The position numbers and the translations under genes were made by a program. The notes under the pieces are model-generated. The model was given only the letters and a program-made list of their open reading frames with translations. It did no database searches and had not been told where the DNA came from. Shown one piece after another: positions 15,267 to 23,645 of a stretch of DNA of 64,000 nucleotides; position 1 is the stretch's first letter; each line of letters begins with the position of its first letter. Origin of the DNA: Yinghuangia sp045039925 (GTDB taxonomy: Bacteria; Actinomycetota; Actinomycetes; Streptomycetales; Streptomycetaceae); assembly GCA_045039925.1 (NCBI GenBank), contig CP108400.1, positions 5,642,001 through 5,706,000 of the forward strand. Reading direction: 5' to 3'.

Positions 15267-16144
15267 GGGGACGACTCTACGAAGCCCGCGAATTCCAGGG
15301 CCGCCGGGGCCAGCGCGTCCCACTGCCGGGCCGCCCAGCCGACCGTGAGCGGCGGCAGGCCGGCTATCGGGATCAGCCGCAGCGGCCCCTCGGGCGCCCG
15401 GGACAGGTTCGGCAGGTCCGGGACGACCGCGTGGCCGAGGCCCAGCTCGGCCAGCAGCATGGCGGTGTCCCAGTCGGCGACGCCGGTGGTGGCGGGCGGG
15501 TGGATGTCGTGCGCCGCGAGGTGCGCGTCGAGGCGCAGGCGCGACGTCGACGTCTCGGGCAGGCGGATGTGGTGGATCCCGGCCAGGTCGTCCGGGCCCA
15601 GCGAGTCCCGCCGGGCGAGCGGGTCGTCGCGGCGTACCGCGAGCATCCAGCGCAGCTTCGCCACCGGGCGCTGCTCGATGCCGCGCACCGGCTCGCCGAT
15701 GGTGATCCACGCGAGGTCGGCGCGCCCGGCCCCGACGGCCTCCATGCAGGTGCGGCTCGAACTCTCGGTCTGGAACTCCAGCGACGTCGTCGGGTGGCGG
15801 CGGCGGAACTCGACGATCGCGGCGGTCATGAAGTGGCGTACGGTCGTCGCCCCCGTCGCGACGCGCACCGCGCCCCCGTGCCCGTGCCGCAGGTCGCGCA
15901 GCCGCCGCAGCGCCAGGTCGAGGCCCGCGAGGCCGTCGCTCGCGGCGGAGAACAGGATCCGGCCGGCCTCGGTGGGCGCGACCCCGCGGGGCAGGCGTTC
16001 CAGCAGGTCCAGGCCCAGCTCGTGTTCCAGGCGCTTGATGTGCTGGCTGACCGCCGACTGGGTGCGGCCGAGTTCGCGCGCCACCAGGGTCAGATTGCCG
16101 TGGCGGCAGGCTGCGACAAAGGTCCGCAGGTCGTCGAGTGTCAT
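15263..16144 (-). CDS. LysR family transcriptional regulator
   Basis: 293 residues from ATG at 16144; a TTG nine bases upstream (16153) is an alternative. The N-terminal helix-turn-helix is typical ('MTLDDLRTFVAACRHGNLTLVARELGRTQSAVSQHIKRLE'), followed by a linker helix and a two-lobed effector domain ('GGAVRVATGATTVRHFM', 'RADLAWITIGEPV'). It is the first gene of a two-gene operon with the GNAT gene. A 12-base perfect palindrome lies upstream at 16179-16190 and may be its own operator. The gene on the other side, at 16348, is divergent and could be a target. Confidence 0.88.
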   Translation of the reverse strand: MTLDDLRTFVAACRHGNLTLVARELGRTQSAVSQHIKRLEHELGLDLLERLPRGVAPTEAGRILFSAASDGLAGLDLALRRLRDLRHGHGGAVRVATGATTVRHFMTAAIVEFRRRHPTTSLEFQTESSSRTCMEAVGAGRADLAWITIGEPVRGIEQRPVAKLRWMLAVRRDDPLARRDSLGPDDLAGIHHIRLPETSTSRLRLDAHLAAHDIHPPATTGVADWDTAMLLAELGLGHAVVPDLPNLSRAPEGPLRLIPIAGLPPLTVGWAARQWDALAPAALEFAGFVESSP

Positions 16145-16178
16145 GAGGAGCAAGATATCTCTTGGGTCAAGCCCAGGA

Positions 16179-16190
16179 AATCCTAGGATT
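16179..16190. promoter_or_regulatory. 12-base perfect palindrome upstream of LysR
   Basis: AATCCTAGGATT, flanked by CTTGGG/CCCAGG and TTGACTTGGG half-matches, about 35 bases upstream of the LysR start. Likely LysR autoregulatory site. Confidence 0.45.
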
Positions 16191-16347
16191 GACTTGGGTG
16201 TTGCCGAGGCGGGATCCTTCCGTCAGGGCCCGGGGCGGCAACCCGCCGTGTGATCGTCGACAACACGCGGCGGGGCCGACCCACCCCTGTCACAAACCTG
16301 ACGTTCCATCACGTTGCTTGCCCCTGACGGGAATTGGCGGTGCACCA

Positions 16348-16878
16348 GTGGTCACGACGGACGCCGTGGAAGTACTCCGCGAGCTCGGCGCCGAAGGCAT
16401 CGGCCATCCCGGCGGGACGCTGTTCGACCACTTGGTGCGCGTCCACGACATGCTGACCGAGTGGGGTGCCGACCGCGAAGTCCGGCTGGCGGGCCTCTGC
16501 CATGCCTTCTACGGCACCGACGGGTTCCCGGTCGCGCTGTACGGCCTCGACCGCCGCGCCGAACTCGCGGCGCTCGTCGGGGACGAGGCCGAGGAGCTGG
16601 TCTACTTCTACGCGAGCTGCGACCGCACCGCGACGTACGCCGGACTCGCCGACGACCACGGCACGTTCACCGACCGCTTCAGCGGCGCCCGGTACGTGCC
16701 GGGCCCGCGCCTGCGCCGCGCGTTCGCCGAGATCACCGTCGCCAACGAACTGGACATCGCGGGCATCAGCCCGTTGTCCGACGAGGCCGAGCGGCAGCGG
16801 CTCCACCTGCTGTTCGAGCGCTGGCACGCCCTGCTGAGCCCGGCGGCCAACGCCGAGGTCGAGCGCGTCCTGGGCTGA
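16348..16878 (+). CDS. DUF6817-like protein with HD-like histidines
   Basis: 176 residues from GTG at 16348; only a weak GGCGG lies upstream. The N-terminus reads 'ELGAEGIGHPGGTLFDHLV' and later 'LAGLCHAFYGTDGFP'. The spacing of His residues (HPGGTLFDH ... CHAFYGT) resembles the DUF6817 family and faintly a metal-dependent HD phosphohydrolase, but no full HD signature is present. The C-terminus is helical ('DEAERQRLHLLFERWHALL'). It has no signal peptide or membrane segment and function is unknown. It is convergent with the YbaK-like gene and divergent from LysR. Confidence 0.6.
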   Translation: MVTTDAVEVLRELGAEGIGHPGGTLFDHLVRVHDMLTEWGADREVRLAGLCHAFYGTDGFPVALYGLDRRAELAALVGDEAEELVYFYASCDRTATYAGLADDHGTFTDRFSGARYVPGPRLRRAFAEITVANELDIAGISPLSDEAERQRLHLLFERWHALLSPAANAEVERVLG

Positions 16879-16934
16879 GGTCCGCGGGGACGCCCCCTCG
16901 GCCGAGCGGGCGAGCGGCGTGCACCGCCGAGCGT

Positions 16935-17483
16935 TCAGTTGAGCGGTACGCCCAACCCCTCCAGTACCTCCGCGCCCGGCAGCGACGCCAGCGCCGGCCC
17001 CGGCAGCCGCAGCTTGGAGCGGCGGTTGCCCGACCCGATCACCACGCTCGGCAGTTCCGCGGCCGCCGCGTCGACCAGGATCGGCCAGCCCGCGGGCAGC
17101 CCGACGGGCGTGATGCCGCCGTACTCCATCCCGGACATCGCGGCGACCTCGGCGAGCGGCGCGAACGAGGCCTTCCGCGCCCCGAGGTGCTTGCGGACCA
17201 GCCCGTTCACGTCGGCGCGCGTCGTGGCCGCCACCATGCACGCCGCGTACGTCACCTCGGAGCCGCGCTTGGCCGCGACGACCACGCAGTTCACGGACTC
17301 TTCGAGGGTGACGCCGTAGTACGCGCAGAAGGCGGCGGTGTCGGCCAGGTCGGGGTCGATCTCCGCGACCTCGACGGCGTCGACCGGGACGGGACCGGCC
17401 CACTGCTTGAGGGCGTCGGCGACCGGGTCGGCGAGCAGGTCGAGGCGGGTCAGGGCGGGGTGCAGGTCGAGGCTTTCTCCCAT
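16935..17483 (-). CDS. YbaK/EbsC-type aminoacyl-tRNA deacylase
   Basis: 182 residues from ATG at 17483, preceded by GGATGG six bases away; an ATG nine bases upstream is less well placed. The fold signature is seen in 'SVNCVVVAAKRGSEVTYAACMVAATTRADV' and 'MEYGGITPVGLPAGWPILVDAA', which match the prolyl/cysteinyl-tRNA deacylase (YbaK) family, including the Gly-Gly-x-x-Pro-x-Gly loop. The protein would hydrolyse misacylated tRNA in trans in the cytoplasm. The length is slightly above the stand-alone E. coli YbaK. It is a single gene, convergent with 16348. Confidence 0.85.
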   Translation of the reverse strand: MGESLDLHPALTRLDLLADPVADALKQWAGPVPVDAVEVAEIDPDLADTAAFCAYYGVTLEESVNCVVVAAKRGSEVTYAACMVAATTRADVNGLVRKHLGARKASFAPLAEVAAMSGMEYGGITPVGLPAGWPILVDAAAAELPSVVIGSGNRRSKLRLPGPALASLPGAEVLEGLGVPLN

Positions 17484-17907
17484 GGACCCCATCCAAGCGG
17501 AACACCGACCGAAAATGCATAAGACAAGGACACGGGCGGGGACCTGGGTAGATCCGATCCGGAGAGTCCTGGGCGGCGAGTCCGAAGAGTCCGCACATTG
17601 CATAGGAATGCATCCGGCAGAACCCAGAAACAGGCAAATCTGATCGACGCCGATCACATCGGCGTTACGTGTGTGCGGCCTACACGTGTCGCCTGAACAA
17701 GGCAGTCACCGTCCGTGTTGTTACCCGCACGTCAAGAGACAGTTAGCAGGTCGGGGGCAGTCTGTGAACCCCCTTGCCAGCAGCGGTTTCTGACGTGACG
17801 TTAGACACCTCTCACCACAAGTCTCGACCGGCCGCGCGTACATTGCCGCTGTACGGGCGCAGCCGCCAGACGCGACATTGTTGAACCAGCACTTTGGGAG
17901 GCTCCAC
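17484..17907. other. intergenic region upstream of the LLM oxidoreductase
   Basis: 424 bases with no gene. It contains two adjacent inverted repeats: ACGCCGAT-cac-ATCGGCGT at 17647-17665, and ACGTGT ... ACACGT at 17667-17687. It also has a TGCAT-agga-ATGCA dyad near 17598-17611 and a TGACGTGACG direct repeat near 17792. A regulated promoter for the flavin oxidoreductase gene is likely here, but -35/-10 elements could not be fixed. Confidence 0.5.
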
Positions 17908-19128
17908 GTGGAGTTCGGCATCTTCCTGAACGGTTACATCCCGGGACCGGCTGCGCACGATCGCGCTTCCGAGCACCTGATGCTTCAGCGTGAGCTGGAG
18001 CTGGCCATCAAGGCCGACAAGCACAATTGGAAGTACGTCTGGTTCGGTGAGCACCACGCCCTGACCGAGTACTCCCACATGTCGGCCCCCGAGGTCGCGA
18101 TGGGCTACGTCGCCGCGAAGACCGAGCGCATCCACCTCGGCACCGGCATCAACTCGCTGTCGCCGCGCAAGGAGCACCCGGTGCGGTTCGCGGAGCGGGC
18201 CGCGATGCTGGACCACATCACCGAGGGCCGCTTCGAGTGGGGCACCGGTCGCGGCGCGGGCAGCCACGAGGTCGCCTCGTTCAACATCATGGACACCAAC
18301 TCGACCAAGGCCGAGTGGGACGAGGTCTCGCGCGAGATCGTGCGTATGTGGGAGCAGTACGACTACTCCTTCCACGGCGAGCACTTCACCGTGCCGACGC
18401 CGCACAACATCCTGCCCAAGCCGTACGGCCACTCGCACCCGCCGATCTGGATGGCGTGCGGCAACCCCGGCTCCTTCGCCAAGGCCGGCTCGCTGGGCAT
18501 CGGCGCGATCGCGTTCAACTTCGAGCCGATCTTCAACCTGAAGGGCCGCATCGAGGCCTACAAGGAAGCCGCGGAGAACCCGGTCGAGATCCTGGGCGAC
18601 TACCAGAACAACAACGTCATGATGACGAACGCGGTCATCTGTCTGAACGACCGCAAGCGCGCCCGCGAGATCGCCATCTCCAAGGGCCGCGGCTACCTGG
18701 TCACCATGGTGAACCTCTACCACGACACCATGCCGAAGTCGGCCGACGCGGTGACCTGGCCGGAGCCGCCGTTCGACCTCTCGCAGGGCGGCGACGAGTT
18801 CCTCGACTTCATCATCGAGTCGGGCCTCATGCTGGTCGGCACGCCGGAGGAGGTCTGTGAGCAGATCGAGGCGTACCAGGCGGTCGGCACCGACCAGCTC
18901 GTCTTCGGCATCAACGACGGCATGACGCACGAGGAGAACCTCGAGATGATCGAGCTCTTCGGCGAGAAGGTCATCCCGGAGTTCGACAAGACCGCGGAGC
19001 ACTCCACCTCGGTCTACCGCCGCAACGCGCAGGGCCCGAAGTACCCGCCGTTCAACGGCCCGGTCAACCCGGACCTGGTGCACACCGTGCTGCCGGAGAA
19101 CGCGATCCTGGGTCTCGACGGCAAGTGA
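17908..19128 (+). CDS. LLM class flavin-dependent oxidoreductase (luciferase-like)
   Basis: 406 residues from GTG at 17908 with GGGAGG six bases upstream. The luciferase-like (alpha/beta)8 features are clear: 'YVWFGEHHALTEYSHMSAPEV', 'ERIHLGTGINSLSPRKEHPVRFAERAAMLDHITEGRFEWGTGRG' and 'LVGTPEEVCEQIEAY'. It would use reduced FMN (F420 less likely) to oxidise an unknown substrate. Codon choice is strongly biased to the preferred C/G-ending codons, including many AAG, GAG and AAC codons, suggesting high expression. The 400-base upstream region with dyads and a strong terminator just downstream make it a self-contained, probably regulated unit. Confidence 0.88.
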   Translation: MEFGIFLNGYIPGPAAHDRASEHLMLQRELELAIKADKHNWKYVWFGEHHALTEYSHMSAPEVAMGYVAAKTERIHLGTGINSLSPRKEHPVRFAERAAMLDHITEGRFEWGTGRGAGSHEVASFNIMDTNSTKAEWDEVSREIVRMWEQYDYSFHGEHFTVPTPHNILPKPYGHSHPPIWMACGNPGSFAKAGSLGIGAIAFNFEPIFNLKGRIEAYKEAAENPVEILGDYQNNNVMMTNAVICLNDRKRAREIAISKGRGYLVTMVNLYHDTMPKSADAVTWPEPPFDLSQGGDEFLDFIIESGLMLVGTPEEVCEQIEAYQAVGTDQLVFGINDGMTHEENLEMIELFGEKVIPEFDKTAEHSTSVYRRNAQGPKYPPFNGPVNPDLVHTVLPENAILGLDGK

Positions 19129-19155
19129 CCCCGGGTATCACCCGCTAGGCGCAAG

Positions 19156-19185
19156 GAAGGGCCCGGCCACTCGGCCGGGCCCTTC
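19156..19185 (+). terminator. strong hairpin terminator of the LLM oxidoreductase gene
   Basis: 13-base perfect stem (GAAGGGCCCGGCC / GGCCGGGCCCTTC) with a four-base loop, 27 bases after the stop codon. Confidence 0.85.
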
Positions 19186-19290
19186 TGCATCGGCGGCGCG
19201 TGCCCCAGGCTGTGAGGGTGCCGTACGACATCCTGTACGGGGGTGCGCACGGTGCGTACGCGTCTAGACGTTGAAGAAGCAGGGGAACGT

Positions 19291-19833
19291 ATGGCCACGG
19301 TCACGGAGGGACTCGACGGCGTCCGGCGCGAGCTGGACAGACTCGAGCGCAAAGTCGTGCGGCTCTTCGAGCCCGGGCTCGCGCCCGAGGCGGTGCGGGG
19401 CAAGCTCGACGGCGCCCCCGAGGAGCTGGTCGCCTGGTTCGGCTGGGCGGACGGCACGCGGGCCGAGGAGGACCAGACGGTGGACGACGCGTCGTTCATC
19501 CCGGGCTACGTGCTCGTCAGCCTCGACGAGGCGATGGAGTTCCGCGACGAGGTCGAGGTGGAGTCCGACGGCGACGAGGAGTGGTTGCCGCTGCTGGTCT
19601 CGCCGGCCGGCGACTTCTACGCCGTCGCCTGGACTGCCGACGAGGGCATCGTGCAGGTCTGGAGCTACGTGGACGGCGCCCCGGTGCAGACCGACTACCC
19701 CGACATGGAGCGCATGCTCCGGACCTTTGTGGAGAGCTTCCGGACGGGCGCGTTCGAGGTCGACGAGGAGGGCTTCCTCGACATGCACCCGGAGCTCGCG
19801 GACCGCGTCTACGAGGCCGTCACCCGGGCCTGA
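19291..19833 (+). CDS. SMI1/KNR4-like protein
   Basis: 180 residues from ATG at 19291 with AGGGGA seven bases upstream. The pattern 'APEELVAWFGWADG', then 'IPGYVLVSLDEAM', 'WLPLLVSPAGDFYAVAW', and 'MERMLRTFVESFRTGAF' is the standard order of the SUKH (SMI1/KNR4) fold. SUKH proteins often act as immunity proteins against polymorphic toxins, but no toxin gene is adjacent here, so a stand-alone housekeeping or stress role is just as possible. It is cytoplasmic and very acidic. Confidence 0.8.
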   Translation: MATVTEGLDGVRRELDRLERKVVRLFEPGLAPEAVRGKLDGAPEELVAWFGWADGTRAEEDQTVDDASFIPGYVLVSLDEAMEFRDEVEVESDGDEEWLPLLVSPAGDFYAVAWTADEGIVQVWSYVDGAPVQTDYPDMERMLRTFVESFRTGAFEVDEEGFLDMHPELADRVYEAVTRA

Positions 19834-19921
19834 CCGGCCTGGGCGCCGGGGGGCCGAGCGCGGGGCCGAGCGGGGGCGGGGCCCGGCGGTTCCGGGGAAT
19901 CCCAGGCGGGATCCGCGTTTG

Positions 19922-20030
19922 TGCTACGATCTTATTGCCTTCGGCGTGCTCAAGCGTAGGATCCATGACTGGGCCCGAAGGACCAGACTTCCGACGAGCC
20001 CCGGCCCCGCGGCCGGGGCTCGTCGCTTTC
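19922..20030 (+). ncRNA. candidate small RNA with own promoter and terminator
   Basis: An extended -10 (TG-C-TACGAT, TG at 19922-19923, TACGAT at 19925-19930) predicts a start near 19937. The transcript would end at a 15-base perfect stem (CGACGAGCCCCGGCC / its complement, 19992-20025, CCGC loop) followed by CTTT, giving about 94 bases. No ORF with a ribosome site is present. Small internal helices (GCC-TTC-GGC; GAAG ... CTTC) can form. The hairpin also serves as the barrier between the convergent SMI1-like and MOSC genes, so the alternative is a plain bidirectional terminator with a chance -10. No Rfam family was recognised. Confidence 0.4.
19992..20025. terminator. 15-base-stem terminator
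   Basis: Perfect inverted repeat with a CCGC loop between the SMI1-like gene and the MOSC gene, and symmetrical enough to work in both directions. On the plus strand it is followed by CTTT. Confidence 0.8.
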
Positions 20031-20053
20031 CGCCCGGCGACCGGGCCGGGCGC

Positions 20054-20992
20054 CTACTCCTCGGCCTCCGACGCCTGGGCCTGCGGCTCCCGCACCTCGA
20101 CGGCGTCGTCGACGCCGAAGATCCCGGGCGACACGACCGACGCGTACATGCCCACGTTGTGGTTGGTCTTGGCATGCACGGTACGCAGCAGCGCCCGGTC
20201 GGCCGCCAGCTCCGCGTCCGGCAGCGGGTGGCTGATCATCACGCAGCGCGGGCACTCGCCCTCGATGCGCAGCACGGCCGTGCCGATGTGCAGGTCGAGC
20301 CCGGTCCACGCCCGCTCGGGGAAGTCCCCCTCGACCTCGTCCGGCACCGCCACGAGCACGTTCGGTCGGAACCGGCGCACATCCACGTCGCTGCCGGGGG
20401 AGAGCTTGCGCAGCGACTCCAGGGTGCGGTCGGTGAGCACGTGCAGCGGGTACGCGTCGTGGTGGGTGCCCGGCATCGTCTGGTTGGTCCACAGCGCGTC
20501 CGGCAGCAGGTTCAGGTCCGGCACGTCGGCGCCCGTGTCGACGCCGAACAGTTCCTCCAGGAAGCGCACCCAGTCGCCGTCCTCGGGCGTAGGGCGCCGG
20601 TAGTACGCCTCGTCCGAGGCCGGCCGCCGCGACCGCAGCGCGGCGGGTCGGCCCAGCACCGTGCCGAGCTCGTGGTGCACGCCGGGGTCCGTCGAGCGGA
20701 CGGTCCGGCCGTCCGGCAGTGTGATCTCGACCGGCGGCACCGGGTCGGCGGCGCTGACCGGCCGCAGGTAGCGGGCGCGCAGGCCGAGCAGGACCGGGTT
20801 GCGGCGGGCGTCCGCGATGAAGTCGCCGTCCTCGTCGCGGACCGCCCACACGCGGTCGCCGCGCATGCCGTCGGGGTCCAGCCGGGCCAGTTCGAGCGGT
20901 TCGCCGATCATGCTCTTGACCGGGTAGCGCCACAGTGCGGAGACGCGGAGTGCGTTCGGGCTTCCGGCCGTTCCAGGGCTCTGCTGGGACAC
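20054..20992 (-). CDS. MOSC domain protein (molybdenum cofactor-type beta-barrel)
   Basis: 312 residues from GTG at 20992 with GGGAGTG upstream. The N-terminal MOSC_N beta-barrel starts 'SALWRYPVKSMIGEPLELARLDPDGMRGDRVWAV'. The C-terminal MOSC domain holds 'RRFRPNVLVAVPD' and the key cysteine region 'RIEGECPRCVMISHPL', which is expected to hold sulphur or molybdenum cofactor. The length matches YcbX/mARC-like proteins without an added ferredoxin domain. Its likely role is N-hydroxylated compound reduction or sulphur transfer. It is monogenic. Confidence 0.88.
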   Translation of the reverse strand: MSQQSPGTAGSPNALRVSALWRYPVKSMIGEPLELARLDPDGMRGDRVWAVRDEDGDFIADARRNPVLLGLRARYLRPVSAADPVPPVEITLPDGRTVRSTDPGVHHELGTVLGRPAALRSRRPASDEAYYRRPTPEDGDWVRFLEELFGVDTGADVPDLNLLPDALWTNQTMPGTHHDAYPLHVLTDRTLESLRKLSPGSDVDVRRFRPNVLVAVPDEVEGDFPERAWTGLDLHIGTAVLRIEGECPRCVMISHPLPDAELAADRALLRTVHAKTNHNVGMYASVVSPGIFGVDDAVEVREPQAQASEAEE

Positions 20993-21135
20993 GGTCCACT
21001 CCCTTCCCGGCACGTCGGCCGAGGCCGCGGTGCCCGGGTCGTCGTCGTGGGTGGGAGCGGCCGTACGCTATCCCGGGCGTCCCCCAACGGGTAAGAGTAA
21101 CGCGGGAGTTGGCCCGTACGGGAGGCGCCGGGGGG

Positions 21136-21561
21136 TCAGGCGAAGCCCTTGGCGATGTGCTCCAGCCACCACGCCGGGGCGGCGTTCATGAGCGTGTTGA
21201 AGTCCCAATAGTCGTGCCAGCGCACGAGCTTGCCGTCCGGGCCGACCTCGTGGACCGAGACGAACGGCAGCAGGACGCTCTCGCCGGACTCCCAGAACCA
21301 CTTCTCCGCATGCTCGGTGACCACGATGTCGCCGTCGGCCACGATGTGCTTGAGGTGGTGCTCGTAGCCGGACAGCATCTCCAGACCGAGGCGGAGGCGG
21401 GCCGCTATCTGCTCGGGGCCGAACGCCCCGGCACCCGGCGCCGGCACGTCCGTGTAGTGCCCGTCGGCGGCGAAGTACGCGCCGACCTTGTCGAAGTCCC
21501 GCTCGTACAGGTCCTGCCAGAACTGCTCGATGAGCCGCTTGTTGTCGACTGCGCCGGTCAT
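21136..21561 (-). CDS. SnoaL/limonene-epoxide-hydrolase-like NTF2-fold protein
   Basis: 141 residues from ATG at 21561 with GAGAGG seven bases upstream. The protein follows the NTF2-like cone fold: 'IEQFWQDLYERDFDKVGAYFAADGHYTDVP', then 'EHHLKHIVADGDIVVTEHAEKWFW' and 'LVRWHDYWDFNTLMN'. The Asp/His/Tyr pattern resembles limonene-1,2-epoxide hydrolase relatives. Whether it is a hydrolase, a cyclase or only a ligand-binding protein cannot be decided. Single gene, divergent from the CapA-like gene. Confidence 0.8.
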   Translation of the reverse strand: MTGAVDNKRLIEQFWQDLYERDFDKVGAYFAADGHYTDVPAPGAGAFGPEQIAARLRLGLEMLSGYEHHLKHIVADGDIVVTEHAEKWFWESGESVLLPFVSVHEVGPDGKLVRWHDYWDFNTLMNAAPAWWLEHIAKGFA

Positions 21562-21682
21562 GCGGTGGCCTCTCGGAACACGGTGCTGAGCTGGTCGGAT
21601 CGGAGCCTAGGCACATCCGCGATCAGAAGACAGCAGTGAATGGACCGGTTCCGAACGGCACGGTGATCGGGTGGGTTAGCGT

Positions 21683-22837
21683 GTGCCGGTGCACATACCC
21701 TCCTCCCGGCAATTCCGGGTCGTCGTCGGCGCCTGCGTCCTGGCCTTGCTCACCGGATGCTCCCTGGTCGGAGGGTCTGACGGGGGCTCGCACGACGACG
21801 TCGAACCGGTCGCGTCCGCGGGTGCCACCGCCCCCGGCGCACCCCGGGCTCCCGGCCCGCAGGCCGCCCCGACCGGATCGGGTGCGCCCACCGGGGGAAC
21901 CGCCGGCACGGTGACGATCGCCTTCGGCGGCGACGTGCACTTCACCGGTCGGACCGTGTCGCGGCTCGGCGAGGGCGCCGACACGCTCGGCCCGATCGGC
22001 AAGGCGCTGGAGCAGGCCGACATCGCGATGGTCAACTTCGAGTCGGCGATCACCGAGCGCGGGGCGGCGGAGGCCAAGACGTACACGTTCCGGGCGCCGA
22101 AGAGCGCGCTGGACGACCTCAAGGCGACCGGCGTGGACGTGGTCAGCATGGCCAACAACCACGCGGTGGACTTCGGGCAGGCGGGGTTGACCGACTCGTT
22201 GGCGGCGGCCGACAACGGCGCGCTGCCCGTCGTGGGCTTCGGCAAGAACGCCGAGGCGGCGTACCGGCCGTGGACGACCGAGGTCAACGGCGTCCGGGTC
22301 GCGGTGGTGGCCGCGAGCCAGGTGAACGACCTGACCAGCCAGCGGTACGCGGCGGGCGCGACCAAGCCCGGGATCGCGACCGCGCTCACGTCCGCCCGCC
22401 TGGTCAAGGCGGTCCGCGACGCCAAGGCGGAGGCCGACGTCGTGGTGGTCTACATGCACTGGGGCATCGAGGGCGACAAGTGCCCGTCGGCCACCCAGAA
22501 GGACGTCGCGACGGACCTCGCGGAGGCCGGCGCGACCGCGGTGGTCGGCACCCACGCGCACGTTATGCAGGGCGCGGGCATGCTCGGGGACACGTACGTC
22601 GGCTACGGCTTCGGCAACTTCCTCTGGTACGGCACCTCGCCGTACCCGAACTCCAACGACACCGGCGTAACCACGCTGACCGTCACCGGCGGCAAGGTGG
22701 TCAAGGAGGCGTTCGCTCCCGCGCTCATCGACTCGCGCGGCGTGCCCGTCCCGCAGAAGGCCGCCGAGGCCAAGCGCATCACCGACCGGCGCGCGTCCCT
22801 GCGCCCGTGCACGGGGCTCACGGCGGCGCCCAAGTAG
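21683..22837 (+). CDS. CapA family (poly-gamma-glutamate synthesis-type) lipoprotein
   Basis: 384 residues from GTG at 21683. A lipoprotein signal ends in the lipobox 'LLTGC' with Cys26. A Pro/Gly/Ala linker follows to about residue 75, then the CapA metallophosphatase-like domain: 'FGGDVHFTGR', 'MVNFESAITERG', 'VVSMANNHAVDFG', 'VVYMHWGIEGDKCPS' and 'VVGTHAHVMQG'. These histidines, asparagines and aspartates match the calcineurin-like metal site of CapA/PgsA proteins. No capB or capC gene is adjacent, so a poly-glutamate capsule is not supported, and a cell-surface hydrolase anchored by lipid is likely. Confidence 0.87.
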   Translation: MPVHIPSSRQFRVVVGACVLALLTGCSLVGGSDGGSHDDVEPVASAGATAPGAPRAPGPQAAPTGSGAPTGGTAGTVTIAFGGDVHFTGRTVSRLGEGADTLGPIGKALEQADIAMVNFESAITERGAAEAKTYTFRAPKSALDDLKATGVDVVSMANNHAVDFGQAGLTDSLAAADNGALPVVGFGKNAEAAYRPWTTEVNGVRVAVVAASQVNDLTSQRYAAGATKPGIATALTSARLVKAVRDAKAEADVVVVYMHWGIEGDKCPSATQKDVATDLAEAGATAVVGTHAHVMQGAGMLGDTYVGYGFGNFLWYGTSPYPNSNDTGVTTLTVTGGKVVKEAFAPALIDSRGVPVPQKAAEAKRITDRRASLRPCTGLTAAPK

Positions 22838-22889
22838 CGCGCGGGGCACACCGGTACGCGGAGGCGGGGCCGCGGCGGGTCCGGACATG

Positions 22890-22929
22890 CGAGGGGCGGG
22901 CGTACGAGATCTCGTACGCCCGCCCCTCG
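22890..22929. terminator. 40-base perfect palindrome, bidirectional terminator
   Basis: Two 20-base arms with no spacer, centred on the AGATCT at 22907-22912, between the convergent CapA-like and SnoaL-like genes. As RNA it forms a long GC-rich stem closed by a few bases of AT-rich loop. The symmetry suits termination of both transcripts. Confidence 0.8.
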
Positions 22930-22963
22930 TGGTTCTCCGGCCGACCGTCGGCGGCAGGGGCTG

Positions 22964-23410
22964 TCAGCCCATTCCGGGGGTGGCCGGGGCTATGTACATG
23001 TAGCCCTTCTCCTCCACCCGGGACTTGATGCGCCACTGCCCGTCGACGCGCGCGAACGTGTCGAGGTACCAGAGCCCGCACAGCATCAGGCTCTGCTGCC
23101 CGTCCTCGCCGGGCATGACCATCGGGTTGTGGCACATCGTGCGGCCGGTCGCGGTGTCGCCGTCGAGGGTGATCTCCGAGTTGCCGACCATGTGCTGGAA
23201 CGCCGGGAAGTTCGGCATCACGTCGGCGAGGAACTTCTTCGTCGACGCGAGATCGCCGGTCGAACCACCCATCGCCGAGTAGTCGATGTGCGCGTCCGCC
23301 GTGAAGACGTCGTCGAGCAGGTCCCACTGACGGGTGTCGACCGCGTGCGAGTAACGGACCATCAGGTCCTGGAGTTCGAACCGGTCCGAGATCTCTTGCA
23401 GCGACAGCAT
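22964..23410 (-). CDS. SnoaL-like NTF2-fold protein
   Basis: 148 residues from ATG at 23410 with GGAGG five bases upstream. The N-terminal pattern 'ISDRFELQDLMVRYSHAVDTRQWDLLDDVFTADAHIDYS' is typical for SnoaL_4/ring-hydroxylating dioxygenase beta-like proteins. Residues 'FQHMVGNSEITLDGDTATGRTMCHNPM' and 'YLDTFARVDGQWRIKSRVEE' complete the cone. It is an isolated member of a family whose proteins act as small hydratases, isomerases or cyclases; no partner enzyme is adjacent and the substrate is unknown. Confidence 0.82.
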   Translation of the reverse strand: MLSLQEISDRFELQDLMVRYSHAVDTRQWDLLDDVFTADAHIDYSAMGGSTGDLASTKKFLADVMPNFPAFQHMVGNSEITLDGDTATGRTMCHNPMVMPGEDGQQSLMLCGLWYLDTFARVDGQWRIKSRVEEKGYMYIAPATPGMG

Positions 23411-23645
23411 GGTGCCTCCGGGTTGCGCTGGTCCATGAGCCCAGCGGGCACGGGGCGGCCCGCCGCGTCGCAATGTCACCCGGGTTCGGCCCAGGAAGCA
23501 AGGGGGGCCTTCTGACCGGTTGCGCCGGGAGGGTGAATCACCCGAGTTTCCAATTGCGACATTTAGGGCATTCATTGGCGGATCCGGCGTGGGTCCGGAC
23601 TGGACCCCTGGCGGGACCGGGTCGAGGTACGCGAGGGAGTCTGCG

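Noticed and set aside
19834..20053. tRNA or 6S-like RNA gene
   Set aside because: No cloverleaf, no CCA-adjacent acceptor stem and no 6S-type long bulged duplex could be drawn.
21683..22837. Poly-gamma-glutamate capsule locus
   Set aside because: Only a CapA-like protein is present; capB and capC homologues are absent from the neighbourhood.
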